Source: Dryas octopetala (Eukaryota > Streptophyta > Magnoliopsida > Rosales > Rosaceae). Taken from it: 64,000 bases of DNA. The stretch's first letter is position 1; each line of letters begins with the position of its first letter. The DNA lies in contig OY992832.1 in assembly GCA_963921425.1 (NCBI GenBank), positions 10,353,249-10,417,248 on the forward strand, given 5' to 3'. Below, one piece after another: positions 36,240 to 54,100 of this stretch. The notes beneath the pieces are model-generated. The model was not told the origin of the DNA, ran no database searches, and was given only the letters and a program-made list of their open reading frames with translations. The position numbers and the translations under genes are program-made.

Positions 36240-37500
36240 TTTATTAATTTTAACGATCCGAACCGTTCATTTATTAGTCTCTCACTAAAAGATGATCCTT
36301 AAAAAAAATCGGTCAAATCGAAATTCATCTAGCCGTTCGATTATCATTATTAAAATCATGATCGTTCATAAGTTCGATCTCTGATACTTAACTTCTAAAA
36401 CTTTGATTGAGCTAATTTTTTGCATAAAAGATCTTTGAGTGAGAAACTAATAAATGAACGGTTCGGATCGTTGAAAACACGATCAATATATGAGATTATA
36501 TATATAAATGAACAGTTTATTTATTTGAAGAATAAAATTTCATTAACTTTTTCATTGAAATCTTGTCATTTCAATAATTGTGAAGACCATAACATAATTA
36601 CAACAATCAGAGCCGTTCATCGTCTATGTTCATATTCAAAGATCATCCGTGCAAAAAATCAGTCCAATTGGAGTTCATCTACCCGTTCGATTATTATTAT
36701 AAGAACCACGATCGTTCATACACCTAAACGCCAAACCTAACTTCTACATCTTCGATTGAGATAATTTTTTGCATGGATGATCTTTGAGTGGGAAACTAAT
36801 AAATGAACGATTCGGATCATTGAAAACAAGATCGATATTTGAGATTCTATATATAAAAAAACGGTTTATACATTTGAAGAATAAAATTCTATTAACTCTT
36901 TCATTGAAACCTTGTTGTTTCAATAATTATGAAGAGCACTACGAGATTACAACTATCAGAGCCGTTCATCATCTATGTTGATACTCAAAGATCATCCCTG
37001 CAAAAAATCGGTCAAATCATAGTTCATATACCCGTTCAATTATTATTATAAGAATCACGATCGTTTATACACCCTAAACGCCAAACATAACTTCTACATC
37101 TCCGATTGAGATAATTTTTTGCATGGATGATCTTTGAGTGGGGAACTAAGAAAGAATCAGTTCGGATCGTTAAAAACACAATAGAAAAGTGAGCTTCTAC
37201 ATACAAATACACTTGAAGAGTATAATTCTATTAGCTTTTTCGTTGAAACTTCGTCGATTCAACAATTGTGAATACTACAATGTAATTTCAACAATCTGAG
37301 CCGTTCATTTTATTCGTTTATACTAAAAGATCATCCTGCAAAAAATCGGCCAAATCGGAATTGATCTACTCGAACGATTAGTATTAGAAAATTCACGATC
37401 GTTCATAAATTCGAGTACCGTTACGTAACTTTTACATCTCTGATTGAGCTAATTTTTTTCAATGATGATCATTGAGTGAGGAATTAAAAATTGAACGATT
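36240..37500. repeat. About four tandem copies of a ~350-bp unit inside the CACTA remnant
   Basis: Each unit runs from 'gagccgttcatc' through 'agatcatcc...gcaaaaaatc' and 'acgatcgttcat' to 'attttttgcatggatgatct', then 'aatgaacg'. The two middle segments are inverted copies of each other, so each unit can fold on itself. Copies start near 36,250, 36,605, 36,955 and 37,295. Confidence 0.75.
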
Positions 37501-37585
37501 TGGATTAATGGAAACACAATCGCATTATATGAATATAACCTATATAAAATTGTACCCAAAAAAAAAAAAGGCAATGAGACTTTGG

Positions 37586-38049
37586 GCGAGGAATGTGCAT
37601 GTTCCTCGCCCATACATTGGGCGACGAATCTGTAAGTTCCTCGCCCAAAGTGACTTTCGGCGACGAACAGAAGCCTTCCTCACTTAAAATCATCTTGGGC
37701 GACGAAATAATTCGTCGCTTAAAGTTATTTTAGGCGAGGAATATTTCTGTTCGTCGCCCAAAGTCACTTTGGGCGAGGAACTTACATATTCGTCGCCCAA
37801 AGTATGGATAAGCTGTCGTTTTAGCGCGTTTTTTAGGCGACGAACTAGTTTCGTCGCCCCAAGTTCTTTTAGGCGAGGAAACTTATATTCGTCGCCCAAA
37901 GTAACGTTGGGCGACGAACATATTCGTCGCCCAAAAATGTATGGGTTTAGGCGACAATATTTATTGTTCGTCGCCCAAAGTTTCTTTGGGCGACGAATTT
38001 TGGTTCGTCTCCCAAAGTTTCGTCGCCTAAATATATTTTTCTTGTAGTG
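37586..38049. repeat. Subterminal hairpin array of the CACTA remnant
   Basis: Some ten or more copies of 'gggcgacgaa' or 'gggcgaggaa' alternate with the inverse 'ttcgtcgccc', spaced 10-30 bp apart and ending at the terminus. A smaller set lies at 35,955-36,185. By analogy with En/Spm, these are candidate transposase-binding repeats. Confidence 0.8.
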
Positions 38050-38160
38050 TCATTATCACTGGGCTTCAAAATGAGGGAAATATGATAAATGACTTAAGAG
38101 TATTTAGCTATGCATCTGTCATGGCTACCACAGCCAACTTCTCTGATGAAAACAAGCTTT
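38050..38160 (+). pseudogene. Relic of SRLK kinase exon 3 (unit 2)
   Basis: Starts exactly at the CACTA terminus and reads in one open frame GLQNEGNMINDLRV, FSYASVMATTANFSDENKL before breaking at 38,160. It is better preserved than the unit 1 version, which has a small insertion at the FSYA position. Confidence 0.8.
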
Positions 38161-39303
38161 CTATACCCTAAACCCTATGATTAATAATTTATATGTTTTT
38201 TAATTTATATAATATAATTATTTCAATTGAACCATAAATATATCATATATGACTATATACTATATATATAAATATATACTAAATTCTAAACCCTATATCC
38301 TATATCTCATACCCTAAACCCTATTGTGTGTTTTAAAAAATTTAAATCATATACCTTATATCCTATACCCTAAGACTATAATTCATACTTTCATAGTTGG
38401 TATATAATTATATAACTATAAAAATGTTTAGGATATGGTATAATACTATAATATGGTATAATATTAGAATATGGTATATCACTATATGTTATACCCTATA
38501 TACCCTAAGGTTTAGGATATGGTATAATATTAGAATTTAGGATATTTTAATTAATTTTTATATAGAAATGTATTATATAAATTAAAAATTTTATAATTTT
38601 ATAATTTATAAATTTATAAATAAATGTTTTATATAAATTATAAAAATGTATTATATAAAAAGATATTTTAAGGTATAAAAATGTATTTTATATATAAATA
38701 TATTTAAAGTAAAAACTCCAAACCCCAACCCCAAAACACTAAACCCCCAAAATCAAAAATTAATTCTATTTCTCTTAATGGCTTAAAAAAAAAAAATCTC
38801 ATTTCTCTCTCCTCTACCTTGATGCTCTCATCTCTCTCATCCCTTTGTACTCACGCCGAGCATTGACCGGCGAAATTTCCGTCGTCCGGCCTTGGGTGGC
38901 GACGTGACCACCCCAGAAAATCTTCCCCTTTCTCCTCTCTCTCCCCTATCCTCAGATCACCCAAGGATTCTGAAAACCCAAAACCCAATCAAGGCCGGTC
39001 GTCTCCTCCGACAAACTCTGCGATTCCGGCGTCGTCGTGATTCGTGGTTGGTACCCAGAGCCTCCTCTCTTCGGCTTGAGTCTTTTGGTGTATTTGGGTT
39101 GTTTGTCCGACCACCGTAGGTGGCAGATCGAAGGCTTAAAAGGTTGCTAGTTTCCTTGCCAATTTTCCAGCGAACTGGTATGTTCTTGATCCTCTCATCA
39201 GGCCACCGCTCAACCCACTCGGTTAATGCCCATTCCGAGCCAAGCCGACCGAGAATGCCGGTCCAACCGAGTGCCGGTTTACCGACATTCCGGTACCCAC
39301 CCC
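38161..39303. other. Unit 2-specific AT-rich block with telomere-like motifs, then GC-rich element end
   Basis: 38,161-38,700 is very AT-rich and contains several degenerate 'taccctaaaccctat' motifs. 38,800-39,303 is GC-rich and ends 'ccggtacccacccctag', resembling a transposon end. Together they replace the minisatellite segment of unit 1. ORFs here are short and unrecognised. Confidence 0.5.
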
Positions 39304-41752
39304 TAGTTACATAGCAAGTTGTTTCAGCAAAAAAGGAAAAAAGAAAACACATGTCAGCTAGTAGTTACATAACAAGTGGGTTAGCCAAAAAGGAAAAAAA
39401 AAAAAAAAAAGACACATGCCAGCTATTAGGTATATAGCACTATAGCAGGTGCAAAAGTAAGGAAGAAACTAAACATGCGGTGGCATAATGTAATTTAAAT
39501 TCTTTTTAATAGCTTTTGTTCAGCAATGTGTTGGGTGTTTTAAGAAATGGGCCGGATAAGAAATTACTGTAGCGTGCGGGTTTAATAATCAGATGTATAT
39601 CTCAAGTGGACTTTTAAACAAAACCCTGTAAAATATGTGTGTATTTTTTTGGGTTATATTTACACATGTACACCCTCTGTAGTCAAGTCAAGACGTACCT
39701 TTCAATCGGTTATGTTGACGGCTGACCGATCATTTGTTGAAGATATATCCCTTAGATCCGGATCCTACGAAGATCATCCGTTGAATTAATTAATTTCCTA
39801 AATATTTCTGGGAAGCTTACCTGAGCCCGGGGACCATCTCTTTACTAATTAAGAAAGCGCGCACCACCTGATTTCTCTGAAACCACGTACATGATCAAAG
39901 TTTTCCACGCAAGATTGGCGTACAGCAAATAAATTCAACAGACAACATGATTTGCGCCTCACAAGTCCAACAACGTGATTTTCTGTCTTTCACATTCACT
40001 ACAACTCTTTTCTTCATCTTTTTCTCAACCACAGCTAGCTAGTCAATTCATTAAAGACAGAGCCAGCCGCCCAGCCCTCAGCAAAGGCGGCAGCAGGGGC
40101 GACCACCCAGGCCCACTTTCAAGGGGGCCCAATTTTTTATTATATAAGGCGTCCGCCCAAATCACCCAAGAGTCACTTACAAGGCGACCCAATTTTAATA
40201 CAAGTATGCCGTAGAGAAGAAGCCCAATTTTTTATTATACAAGGCAACCGCCCAGACTACCCAAGGCCCACTTTCAAGGCGACCCAATTTTAATACAAGT
40301 ATGCCGTAGAGAAGAAGCATGCTTTTTGGACGATTGGAGAGAAGAAGCATGCCTTTTGGACTATTGGAGAGAAGAAAGTGACTTAAGTTAGACTTGGATA
40401 GATAGAGCCTCCCCTTCAACGTGTTGCAGTTTCTTTCTTTTTTTATTTTTTGGTTTTGATGGAGATGAAGAACGTTTAATTCTTTAAACAACAATTTGAT
40501 TGTACAATATTGAGTAATTATAGATAATAAATTGATAATATAAAATCTTAATACAAGTAAAAATTATTGTCATTGGTTTTGTGATGGGTAAGATCGTCTA
40601 TCAATAAAAAATAATTTTAATTTGATATTGTAAATTAATAGTAATGTGTATAATCACATAAAAATAATTAGTGATGTGTACCAATTAATTTTGCCACATA
40701 GGATTGAGACACAAATTAAGGCACAATCATTGAAGCCCCAAATCTTTTCCCATTGTGATATTGTCTCATGTTTAATGAAAGTATTATTATTTTTTTTATT
40801 TTCAAGTAAAAAATTGGTTAAATTAGAGATTATGTAATGATTTGATTAAATGGCCACCATTTAATTGTATATCAAAAATAAATGTGTTCATCTAAAAATG
40901 ATTTTTAATGAAACCCTAAACAATATAGGGTTTAGATCATCAAACTACAATGTGCAATATACCTTATAATAAATGTGTAAAAGTCATTCCAATATAGAGT
41001 AAGAAGAGAATAAACTGAGTAAGTGGACAACTGATGAATCGATCATGAATGGACAGAAATCTGAAAGAAAGAAAAAAAAAAAAAAAAACAAAACCTGAAC
41101 TAAACCCACCGTTATTAGGCATAGCTTTTAGATCTATGTCAAAAATGTCTCGTATAAAAGCTACACTGACATATATAGTAACCTAAGGTAATTAAGGCAA
41201 TTATAATGTTCATTCTCTATATTATCTATAGCTCAACTTTCAACAAAGTGTGTCATTTTTCTAAGTTAGTCCAAATAAATATTCTTAATTAATTAGAAGA
41301 CATATCACCCTTAATTTTCTTCTATTTCGTGTATAACGGATTGCATGTGCCAGCTACTATTTCGATCCTATATATAGTAGTTCTAAGTTAGTCAATCTTT
41401 TACCAATTTAGTCTTAGAACACTCAAGCCTAACTTTCAGCCTTTCACATTCATGTCTTCTTAATCTCTGAGCCCTTGGTTGTTCACTAGTTACGCGGCAA
41501 AATCCTACAGCTGCAGCCTGCATTCAAATAGGAGAGTCATATTTATTGCAGTTTCAGTTAAGATAAAAGGTAAATTTTGCATCACATGCATGTGTGCGTG
41601 ATTCTCCTTGACCGTTTTGTTTTTTCTTTGTATCTACAACCCTTTTAAAGTTTGAAGAAATTTACTTGTCGATTATGTTAATTTTCTTTCCTGATTCAGG
41701 CTTCTTATATATAAATTAAAATTCTTGGTTCCGCCGTTGCAGGTGTCAATAT
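39304..41752 (+). promoter_or_regulatory. SRLK4 upstream region (unit 2)
   Basis: Aligns with 19,393-23,112 of unit 1, apart from the 1.1-kb block missing here near 40,300 and the MITE missing near 40,520. A roughly 110-bp segment with 'gcccaattttttattata' and 'tacaagtatgccgtagagaa' is tandemly repeated at 40,125-40,330. The candidate 5'-UTR intron is 41,570-41,742. No separate gene is seen. Confidence 0.55.
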
Positions 41753-46652
<4,900 letters not shown>

Positions 46653-47807
46653 CTTACTAATCGTGTTTGGTGTGCTCTAAACCACTTAAGCTACAAGTCT
46701 TTACTTAATCTTTCACTGATTGGTATGTGGGTTGGGAAGAAGAACGATAATTCCACCAAACTGTTTTCTGTAGGTATATGCATCAAGCTGTAATTGGTTG
46801 GGCCTTTAGGCGCCCTTGTTATGCATTGTCTAGTCTTCAAAAATAAAATAAAAACGGAGCATGGATGATAAGTTTTAATTTCCAAGTTTGATGTTCAGGC
46901 GATGCTTGTTAGTGTGTTCCCTATAGTAATATATAAAATAGTATAGATGTTGTCTAGTAAATTAGTATATATAGATGTTATTAACACGTACATATTTCTT
47001 GTGGATTATAAATTTTTCTAATGGCTTAATTACTACTTTGTCATTCAACCTCTCAATTTACCACTTGAGAGTTTAAGACTTTATATGTTTTTAACCATCA
47101 AAACTTATTTTCGTGTCACATTTACCTAAATCCGTTAGTTTTGTGATCGAATAAATATGTTGAAAAGATCGATAAAAAAAACAGATAAAACTAATGAAGG
47201 CCTGTTACGATATTTACCTAAAGTCATTAGTTTTGTGAATAAATATGTTTAAAAGATCAATTAAAAAAACAAAAAATAGACAAGACTAAGGGAGGCTTGT
47301 TACAATATCATATCTCTGTGATTTGAGAAGATTGTTGTAGATTATCACATGTGCCACCTTACGTACAAAAGATGATGTTATTTTTTTATTTCAAATTATT
47401 TAGATTTCGTAATTTGATTAACCACTAAATTTAACAAGAGTTAAAATAGGGTAAAGTGAGCAAATTAGGTGAGTTATTTTTTAAATGTCCTATCACATGG
47501 ATGGTTGAAAATGCCCATATTACATAATAGAAAGTTAGATGATGGAATGTGATGAGGTCAAATTAGCCCACGAGAAAAGTCCATGTGGCAAATAGTAAAT
47601 ATATCTTTTTTGGGTGATAATGGGACACAGCTGTCTGGTATTCCGTATTTGTGCAATTTTCCCAAAAGAGAAAAGAAATGTATCATATAACTATATAAGT
47701 TTTATAATTCTTACTAGTAACTAAAAACAGAGATGTCCATGAAGAGAAAAAGGAGGAAGAGGAATAGGAAAAAGTTCCATATATCCTTTCCGAGAGACCA
47801 ATTAATA
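46653..47807 (+). other. SRLK4 3' flank and spacer
   Basis: No gene. Read side by side it is essentially identical to 26,735-27,884. The first difference noticed is a 4-bp insertion near 47,802 ('attaatagc' against 'atagc'). Confidence 0.7.
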
Positions 47808-49200
47808 GCAATCATAAGTGGTGGGAAAAACAGAATCTTCCACAATGATGATTGCGTGTTCAATACAGTGGTAGGCAAATCTCAATAATTCTATATGATT
47901 GAATTTTTTTTTTTAATAGTGTGAACTTATGGTATATGCAAGGAGTTAAATTTTGAAATTTCGCCGAAAATTTCGTTTTTTAGGGTATGAAAATTTTAAC
48001 ACTAATTCGTCAATTTTTCGGTAGTATTTCGCCGAAATTATCAAATTTCGCAAAATTTTGCTCAAAAACTCAGCCGCTCAAGAACCCAGCCATCTGTCTT
48101 CTACATTCTCCTACAAATTCGGCCACCGGAGTGATTTGGGAGGGAAGAGAGAGAAGGGAGAGAAGCCACCGGAGTGATTTGGGAGGGAGGAGAGAGAAGG
48201 AAGAGAAGAGAGAGAAGAGAGAAGAGTGATGGAGAAGATGAAGATCAGATCGGGCCATCGGGGAGAGCGAGAGAGATTGGCGCAAGAGAGAAGGAGAGAA
48301 GGAGAGAGAAATGAAATAGATGATATATCATGGCGGCTGGGAGCGTGTGACACAATGGCTTTGAGCCTATATGTAACACAGTAGGAGAGAGAGAAAAGAT
48401 AGGGAAGGAGAGAACCATGCAACACAGTAGGAGAGAGGGAAAAGATAGGGAAGGAGAGAACCACGGGAAGAAAAGAAAAGGGAAAGAAAAGAAAAGGGAA
48501 GGGAAAGAAAAGAAAAAAAAAAGAAAAAAAAAAAGAAAAAAAAAAGAAAAGAAAAAAAAAATTTATGGTTGATTGGGGTTTGGGATCTTTGGACAATTGA
48601 AAAAAAAAAAAGTTTGGGGTTTCGTTTAGTTATTTTTAAACTTTAATCATAATACATTTCTATATATAAAATAATAAAAAATACTCTAAAGGCCTAAATC
48701 CAAATATCTTATATTATATATATATATATCCTAAAGAATATAGAGTATATAGAGTTTAGTGTATAGATTATAGAGTATAAAGAATATACTAATTTTATTT
48801 ATTCACTATACTAATTTTATTTAATAGTATTTGCCTCCAGCACGCATTATGTTCATTTTATATCACATGAAACCTACTATATAATTTGGTTTCTTTAATA
48901 TTTTTTTATCAATGTTGTAGATAATATGTTAAATAAACATATGGTAAAGTTTCATTCAAAATTTCCATATTTTGATAGCAATTTTCGTCGTTTCCGTCTA
49001 ATTTTTATCGAAATTTAAAAATTTTCGAAATTTTCGTCGAAATTTCTATCAAAATTTCCTCGAAATCCGAAATTTTATTCCTTGGGTATATGTCCTAATT
49101 GAATACACTTATGATCTTGTTTCAGGCCTGGGAGCTAAGGAAAAAAGGTGCAGGGTTAGAATTAATGGATTCAACATTAGGCGAATCATGTATTAGGCCG
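47808..49200 (+). pseudogene. Relic of SRLK kinase exons 6-7 (unit 2)
   Basis: Same remnant as at 27,885-29,240: IISGGKNRIFHNDD at 47,808, and WELRKKGAGLELMDSTLG after the acceptor at 49,125. An hAT-like insertion separates them. Confidence 0.85.
47939..49084. mobile_element. hAT-like non-autonomous element (unit 2 copy)
   Basis: Same 8-bp direct repeat GGTATATG (47,931-47,938 and 49,085-49,092) and CAAGG inverted ends as 28,017-29,114. About 50 bp longer, through an extra copy of a 'gccaccggagtgatttggga' segment near 48,165 and changes in the purine tract. Confidence 0.85.
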
Positions 49201-49633
49201 GGATCAATTGTTAAGGGTTTAGAATTTATAGAATGACACCCAATTTTCTCAGACATAAAAAATTTGAAGTTAAGATACCAAGAAATATATCAAATAACTA
49301 TATATTAGGGAATGACACCCAATTTTCAAGAAACAAATTTGAACTGAAGATACCAAGAAATGTATCATATAACTATGTATTAGTGAATGACACCCAATTT
49401 TCTTTTGTTGAAAAAATATCTTAAATTCAAATTTCGTATATAATAATTAATTAATTAAAAAAGGCATCTTATTTTTTTAATATCATAAGGCTTACAGCTT
49501 ACTAGACTTTGTATACTTATTTTGTCTAAATTCTTGTATATAGTTAATCTGTTTGTAGCCAAAAACAAATCTATTAAGGGCTAATTAACTTTTAGTTTTT
49601 CACACAGAGCCTCGTAAATCGTAAATATAAGAG

Positions 49634-49837
49634 ATGGTCATGGCTGGTCCACCACCTACCTCCCAAGAAAACATGCAATTAGCAGACAAGAGTTGGCTCG
49701 ACGAGAAAGTCAAAGTCATTGTTGTCGTCATCATCTTCGTGGTCACGGCTAATAAAGTTGAGGAACTCATGAACAACCGGCTCTTCATTGAGGTAATGTG
49801 GAAAGGAATCGATGTGTTTTCGTTCACGAGTAGTTAG
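49634..49837 (+). CDS. Small hypothetical ORF, 67 aa (unit 2)
   Basis: Counterpart of the 65-aa ORF at 29,476, starting MVMAGPPPTSQ. Here about 180 bp of upstream sequence missing from unit 1 is kept (49,440-49,630). It has a hydrophobic stretch at about residues 27-37. No family is recognised, and it may be non-coding. Confidence 0.25.
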   Translation: MVMAGPPPTSQENMQLADKSWLDEKVKVIVVVIIFVVTANKVEELMNNRLFIEVMWKGIDVFSFTSS

Positions 49838-49940
49838 AGCATTAATTTGCATCATTTTCTAGTTGTAGATTTATGACGAGAAATTTGGAAACTAACATAT
49901 TTTAGTTTTCATTAAAGACTTTTAACCATTTGAAAATTGG

Positions 49941-50539
49941 AAAAATTTACAAACATGATACATATTTTAATTTGTGTTAATGAAAGATATATACTTTTAT
50001 TTTGTGTCAATTAAGGACCATATTTTTTTTCAATTTTTATCTTAACTTTGGCTCGACATTATACTCATTAAAACTTCACTAAATTTAGCAAACTTATACT
50101 TGGTTTAAAGCTATGCATCTCCTCTTTACAACCATATAAAGATCACTCAAATCGGACATCTACAACTCCAGATAATTGACCCAAAAATAGGGTACCCGAA
50201 ATTGTCATATCGGATCTCTGAGAAAAAATTTAGAAAATCGGACAATTTCGGATACCTTACTTTGGGGCCGATTATCAGAAATTGTAGAGATCCGATTAGG
50301 TGATCTTTATATGGTTGTAAAGAGGAAATGCATATCTTTAAACCAAGTATAAGTTTGCTAAATTTGGTGGAGTTTTGATAGGTCCAACGTCGGGCCAAAG
50401 TTTAGATAAAACCTAAAAAAAAAAATATGGTCCTTAATTGACACAAAATGAAAGTATGTGTTCTTCATTAACACAAAGCAAAATTAATGTCCTGAAATGA
50501 AACAACCATCAAAGTATGTGTCCTGTTTGTAAAATTTTT
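49941..50539. repeat. Fold-back element, about 600 bp (unit 2)
   Basis: Copy of the inverted-arm element at 29,775-30,375, with a few substitutions; the pairing arms are retained. Confidence 0.75.
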
Positions 50540-50754
50540 CCTTTAAAAAAAAATTTAGAATTTAAACTCTTGAGTAGTACTTAAATTCTATCGAAAAGTG
50601 CTCAAACAGTCAAACCCCCTTCAAGTAGTGTTCAACGGGTGTTCAAGCACTTTGAGGTGCTCAAGCATTATTCAATAGTCAAATTTCTCAAAAACTTTAA
50701 AAAAGTTAAAACTCTTTATTTGACTTAAATTTCGCATATATGATAGGATAAACA

Positions 50755-51098
50755 TCCTTTAAAGCGAGTCATCCTTAACCCATTTTATACTTACGTTGGC
50801 CCATTAGACCTATTATTCATTTTGGCCCTTTTGACCTATTATTCATTTTGGCCCTTTTGACCTATTATTAATTTGGGTCTAAAATATAAGCCCAAGCAGA
50901 ATCCAGTCACGCAAGTAGAACCCAAAGCCAAAACGCAACGCCGCAAGGATAGACACAGAGGTTCGGAGTCCTCATAGACAAAAAAAGAAGCAGCTCGAGA
51001 AAGATCGACTCATAGACACATAGAGAAAGAGAGAAAGAGGAAGAGGGCAATCAGAGAAGGAGAGGATATATAATGGCGTTGATATGCGTTGATATACA
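50755..51098 (+). promoter_or_regulatory. Extra copy of PIE1 promoter/5'-UTR (unit 2, distal)
   Basis: Same segment as 30,590-30,927, with a 10-bp duplication 'gatatgcgtt' at its end. It is interrupted immediately downstream by the CACTA insertion at 51,102. Confidence 0.7.
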
Positions 51099-51101
51099 CA
51101 T

Positions 51102-54100
51102 CACTACAAGAAAAAACTTTACAGAGCACAAGCTTATATTTGTGTCATTTGTTTCAAAAAGCACAATTAATCATGCTCTAATGTCATTGGTAACGCTGCA
51201 GCCACGATTATGTGCTCGTGACCGGTATTGGCGTTACTCATAAAGATGAGGCACAATCTTGATATTTGTGTCACACCCACAAAGACACAAATACAAGTAC
51301 TAATTGTGTCTTCCCTCTGACAATCACGTTGACAAACATGCAGACGTGGCCTGGCACGGTACTGTTACGGACATGGCACATCTACTACAAATGTGCCCAA
51401 TGAGTTTATGTTTTAAAAAAAAAATAATAAACAATATATATTTTTATGAAGACCATTTTGTGTGTTAATATTTACACCTTATTATTTTGCACTTACACAA
51501 TATATATAGCACATGCTATACACTAGAAATCTAGAATACTATCCTATCTACTGGAAGTGTAGTACCATTAAAACTATATGCATACATGTTATTATATTAT
51601 ACCATTAAAACTAGTAAAAAATTAGTATAGTGTACAACCCTATTAGAAAGTAAAACAATCATTGTAAAAATACCTAATAAAAAAGATTTAATTGCAATTA
51701 GTTAATTTCATCATAATATGCTACAAACAAATCATATAGACTAATAATGACAATCAGTACTTGATTCTATTGTGTAATCTGTTCGGAAAAAAAAAGGTAT
51801 ATATTAGTTACCATACTACAATTGTAATATGCAAGTACAAAACACAAGATTTACAAACCTACATATTACAATTAAATAAATAGACTATTACCAACATTTT
51901 CCTATTCTACGTAATCTTGGATGACATCAACAAGTTAAACTTCATTCCAAGTCTGCATCAACAAGTTTCAAGTGTATGTGACTTTTCCTTAGACTGAAAT
52001 ATTTAAAAAAAAGCAATAACATCACTCCCAGCAGGTTTGGAATTGTTTATAGCAGAAGAGAGTATTAAAAAAAAAAACAAGCAAAGGAGACAGGAAAAGT
52101 AAACCATACCTCAATAAGTTTTAACTTCCACATGGTCTCTGACTTTAAAAGCCTGTAAAAAAATAGACCAGAAAGTTAATAAGAAAATCGACCATGATCC
52201 TTACATACAGATACAAGAAAATAATAAAAAAAATTTTAAAAAATTATGTGCTTACATCTTCAGCTTTTTCCAGCCAATTTGAACTCAACTCACTAATATG
52301 GCAAAGTCCCTGTAAAAGATTGAGAATTGAGACGTCTATTAACAATACTGTTTCAACCTCATCCCTCTGCAAATATTGTTTAGAACTCTATACTTCACCT
52401 AACATAGGATCTAAGTGATAAAGCAATTCAGCATACGGGTCAATGATAACCAATGTCCAATGATCCCTATAATCCAAAAAATTTATGCATTTGCTCTATA
52501 ATAAACCAACCTGCTCAGTAAAAAAAAATAAAAAGCGATAGGAAAAGAGACATGGAAAATAACCATTACAAGAAAAGCATTACCTATTTATACATACTTT
52601 ATTATTATGGAAAAAGGCTGAAAATAAACCAAAGCTGCCTTTCTACATAACAAGCTGACAAAAAAAAAAACGCATAAGCTTTTGTTCATTCATCCATTCA
52701 TCCAAATTGAATCAAACAGGCATCCAAAAATTGAATCAACCAGCCATCCAAAATCTCATAGAAGCTTTTGTTCACCGGAAATGTTTAATCATATAATGAG
52801 CTACTCTCCTGCTCAAGACAAGAAACCTAAACCAATCAAAACAAAATAAAGAATGATTAGCCACACTTGATAAGGAATATCATAATTTAAAAAAGTTCAA
52901 ACACATTTGAATTGTGGGGTCGTTGAGGGCCTTGGGGGCTGTGGGGCTGTTTGAGGAGGATCAACCCCTTCTGTGACTGCTTCAGCTCTAGAACTCTCAT
53001 CCATTGTTGACATTCCTAATTAAAGGACATTGCAGTGGAAATCAGAGGCCAACATAACTTAATAAACGAACCGTGACTAACCCATAAATACAATTTATTT
53101 AATAACACCCAACCCAAATGAGTTTTCTAGTTTACTAATCAAACAACCAAACAACATTTTAGTCCCTATGCAGAATAGAACAGAACATATAATCAAATAT
53201 GCAGATAATCAATTACACGCAGATAACCAAACAACATTTTACTGATCGATGAAAATAATGCAGATAATCAAATTAAATCCCTCTGTTTAAGCCGATAATC
53301 AAACCCTAAGAAGTGAACAAAAAAACAATTATACAAAAATCCCTAATTGATTAAACAGATAAACCCTAAATTGAACCCTAACCTGCAACACCCTGATCCT
53401 AAAACAAATTGGTTTCTCAACTAAAAATCAACCCCAATCAACCTAGGCACTTCAATTGGACCAAAAACAACTCAGAATTCATTCCAATATGCTCGATTCA
53501 AGGTAAACCCGAAATGGGTACAAGCCCTAAAATTTCAAATCTTTAGATTCTCAAAATTGACACGCAATAACAAGGGGGAAGGAAAGCCCATACCTAGAGG
53601 ATCATTTCTCGTAACTGGATCGAGGGCCAAATCTCGCCGGAAAAGCTCAAACTGGCCGGAGAAGCCGCCGGCCTTCTCAGCCTCGATTTACCGTCGTGGA
53701 GCGTCGGGTAGACGATCGGAGCACACCACCGTGCTCGGCTCGACGAGAGGAAGCTTCCAGGGCCAGAGCTGGGCCGCGAAGACGCCGGAAACGGCGAGTC
53801 AACGCCGGAGCTCTAAACGGGCGAAAACTGGGTTCTCAGTTTCTGCGCAATTTCTGGGTGATCCGAGACTAGGAGAAGAGAGAGGGAGTGACGACGAGCA
53901 AACTGGGCCAAACACCCAGCCTAGCCGCCGCCGGACGCGCCACCACGCGCCGGTGACAGGCGCAGCAAGGGTGAGAGGCGAGAGAGAACAGAGACGCGAG
54001 GGAGAGAGAGAAAACTGGGGAGTGAGTTTTTGTGTTTTAGTTGTTTGGGGTTTGGTTTGGGTGACCTTACAAGTAGCACAATGGTAATATTTGTGTCTTA

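Larger units (their letters stand above)
33927..38049 (-). mobile_element. 5'-truncation remnant of a CACTA (En/Spm) transposon at the duplication junction
   Basis: The right end, read on the minus strand, starts CACTACAAGAAAAATA, the diagnostic CACTA terminus. Next come hairpin-type subterminal repeats of GGGCGACGAA, 350-bp repeats, a GC- and purine-rich leader (35,536-35,935) and a decayed transposase-like gene. The other terminus is missing: at 33,926/33,927 the element interior is fused to PIE1 exon 4. The 3 bp after the terminus, TCA, match the start of unit 2. The empty site survives at 18,494-18,496. Confidence 0.88.

Noticed and set aside
53557-54087. 176-aa plus-strand ORF in the unit 2 CACTA element
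   Set aside because: It overlaps a GC-rich block that looks like a minus-strand leader; the translation resembles no family I know. A gene fragment on the other strand is more likely.
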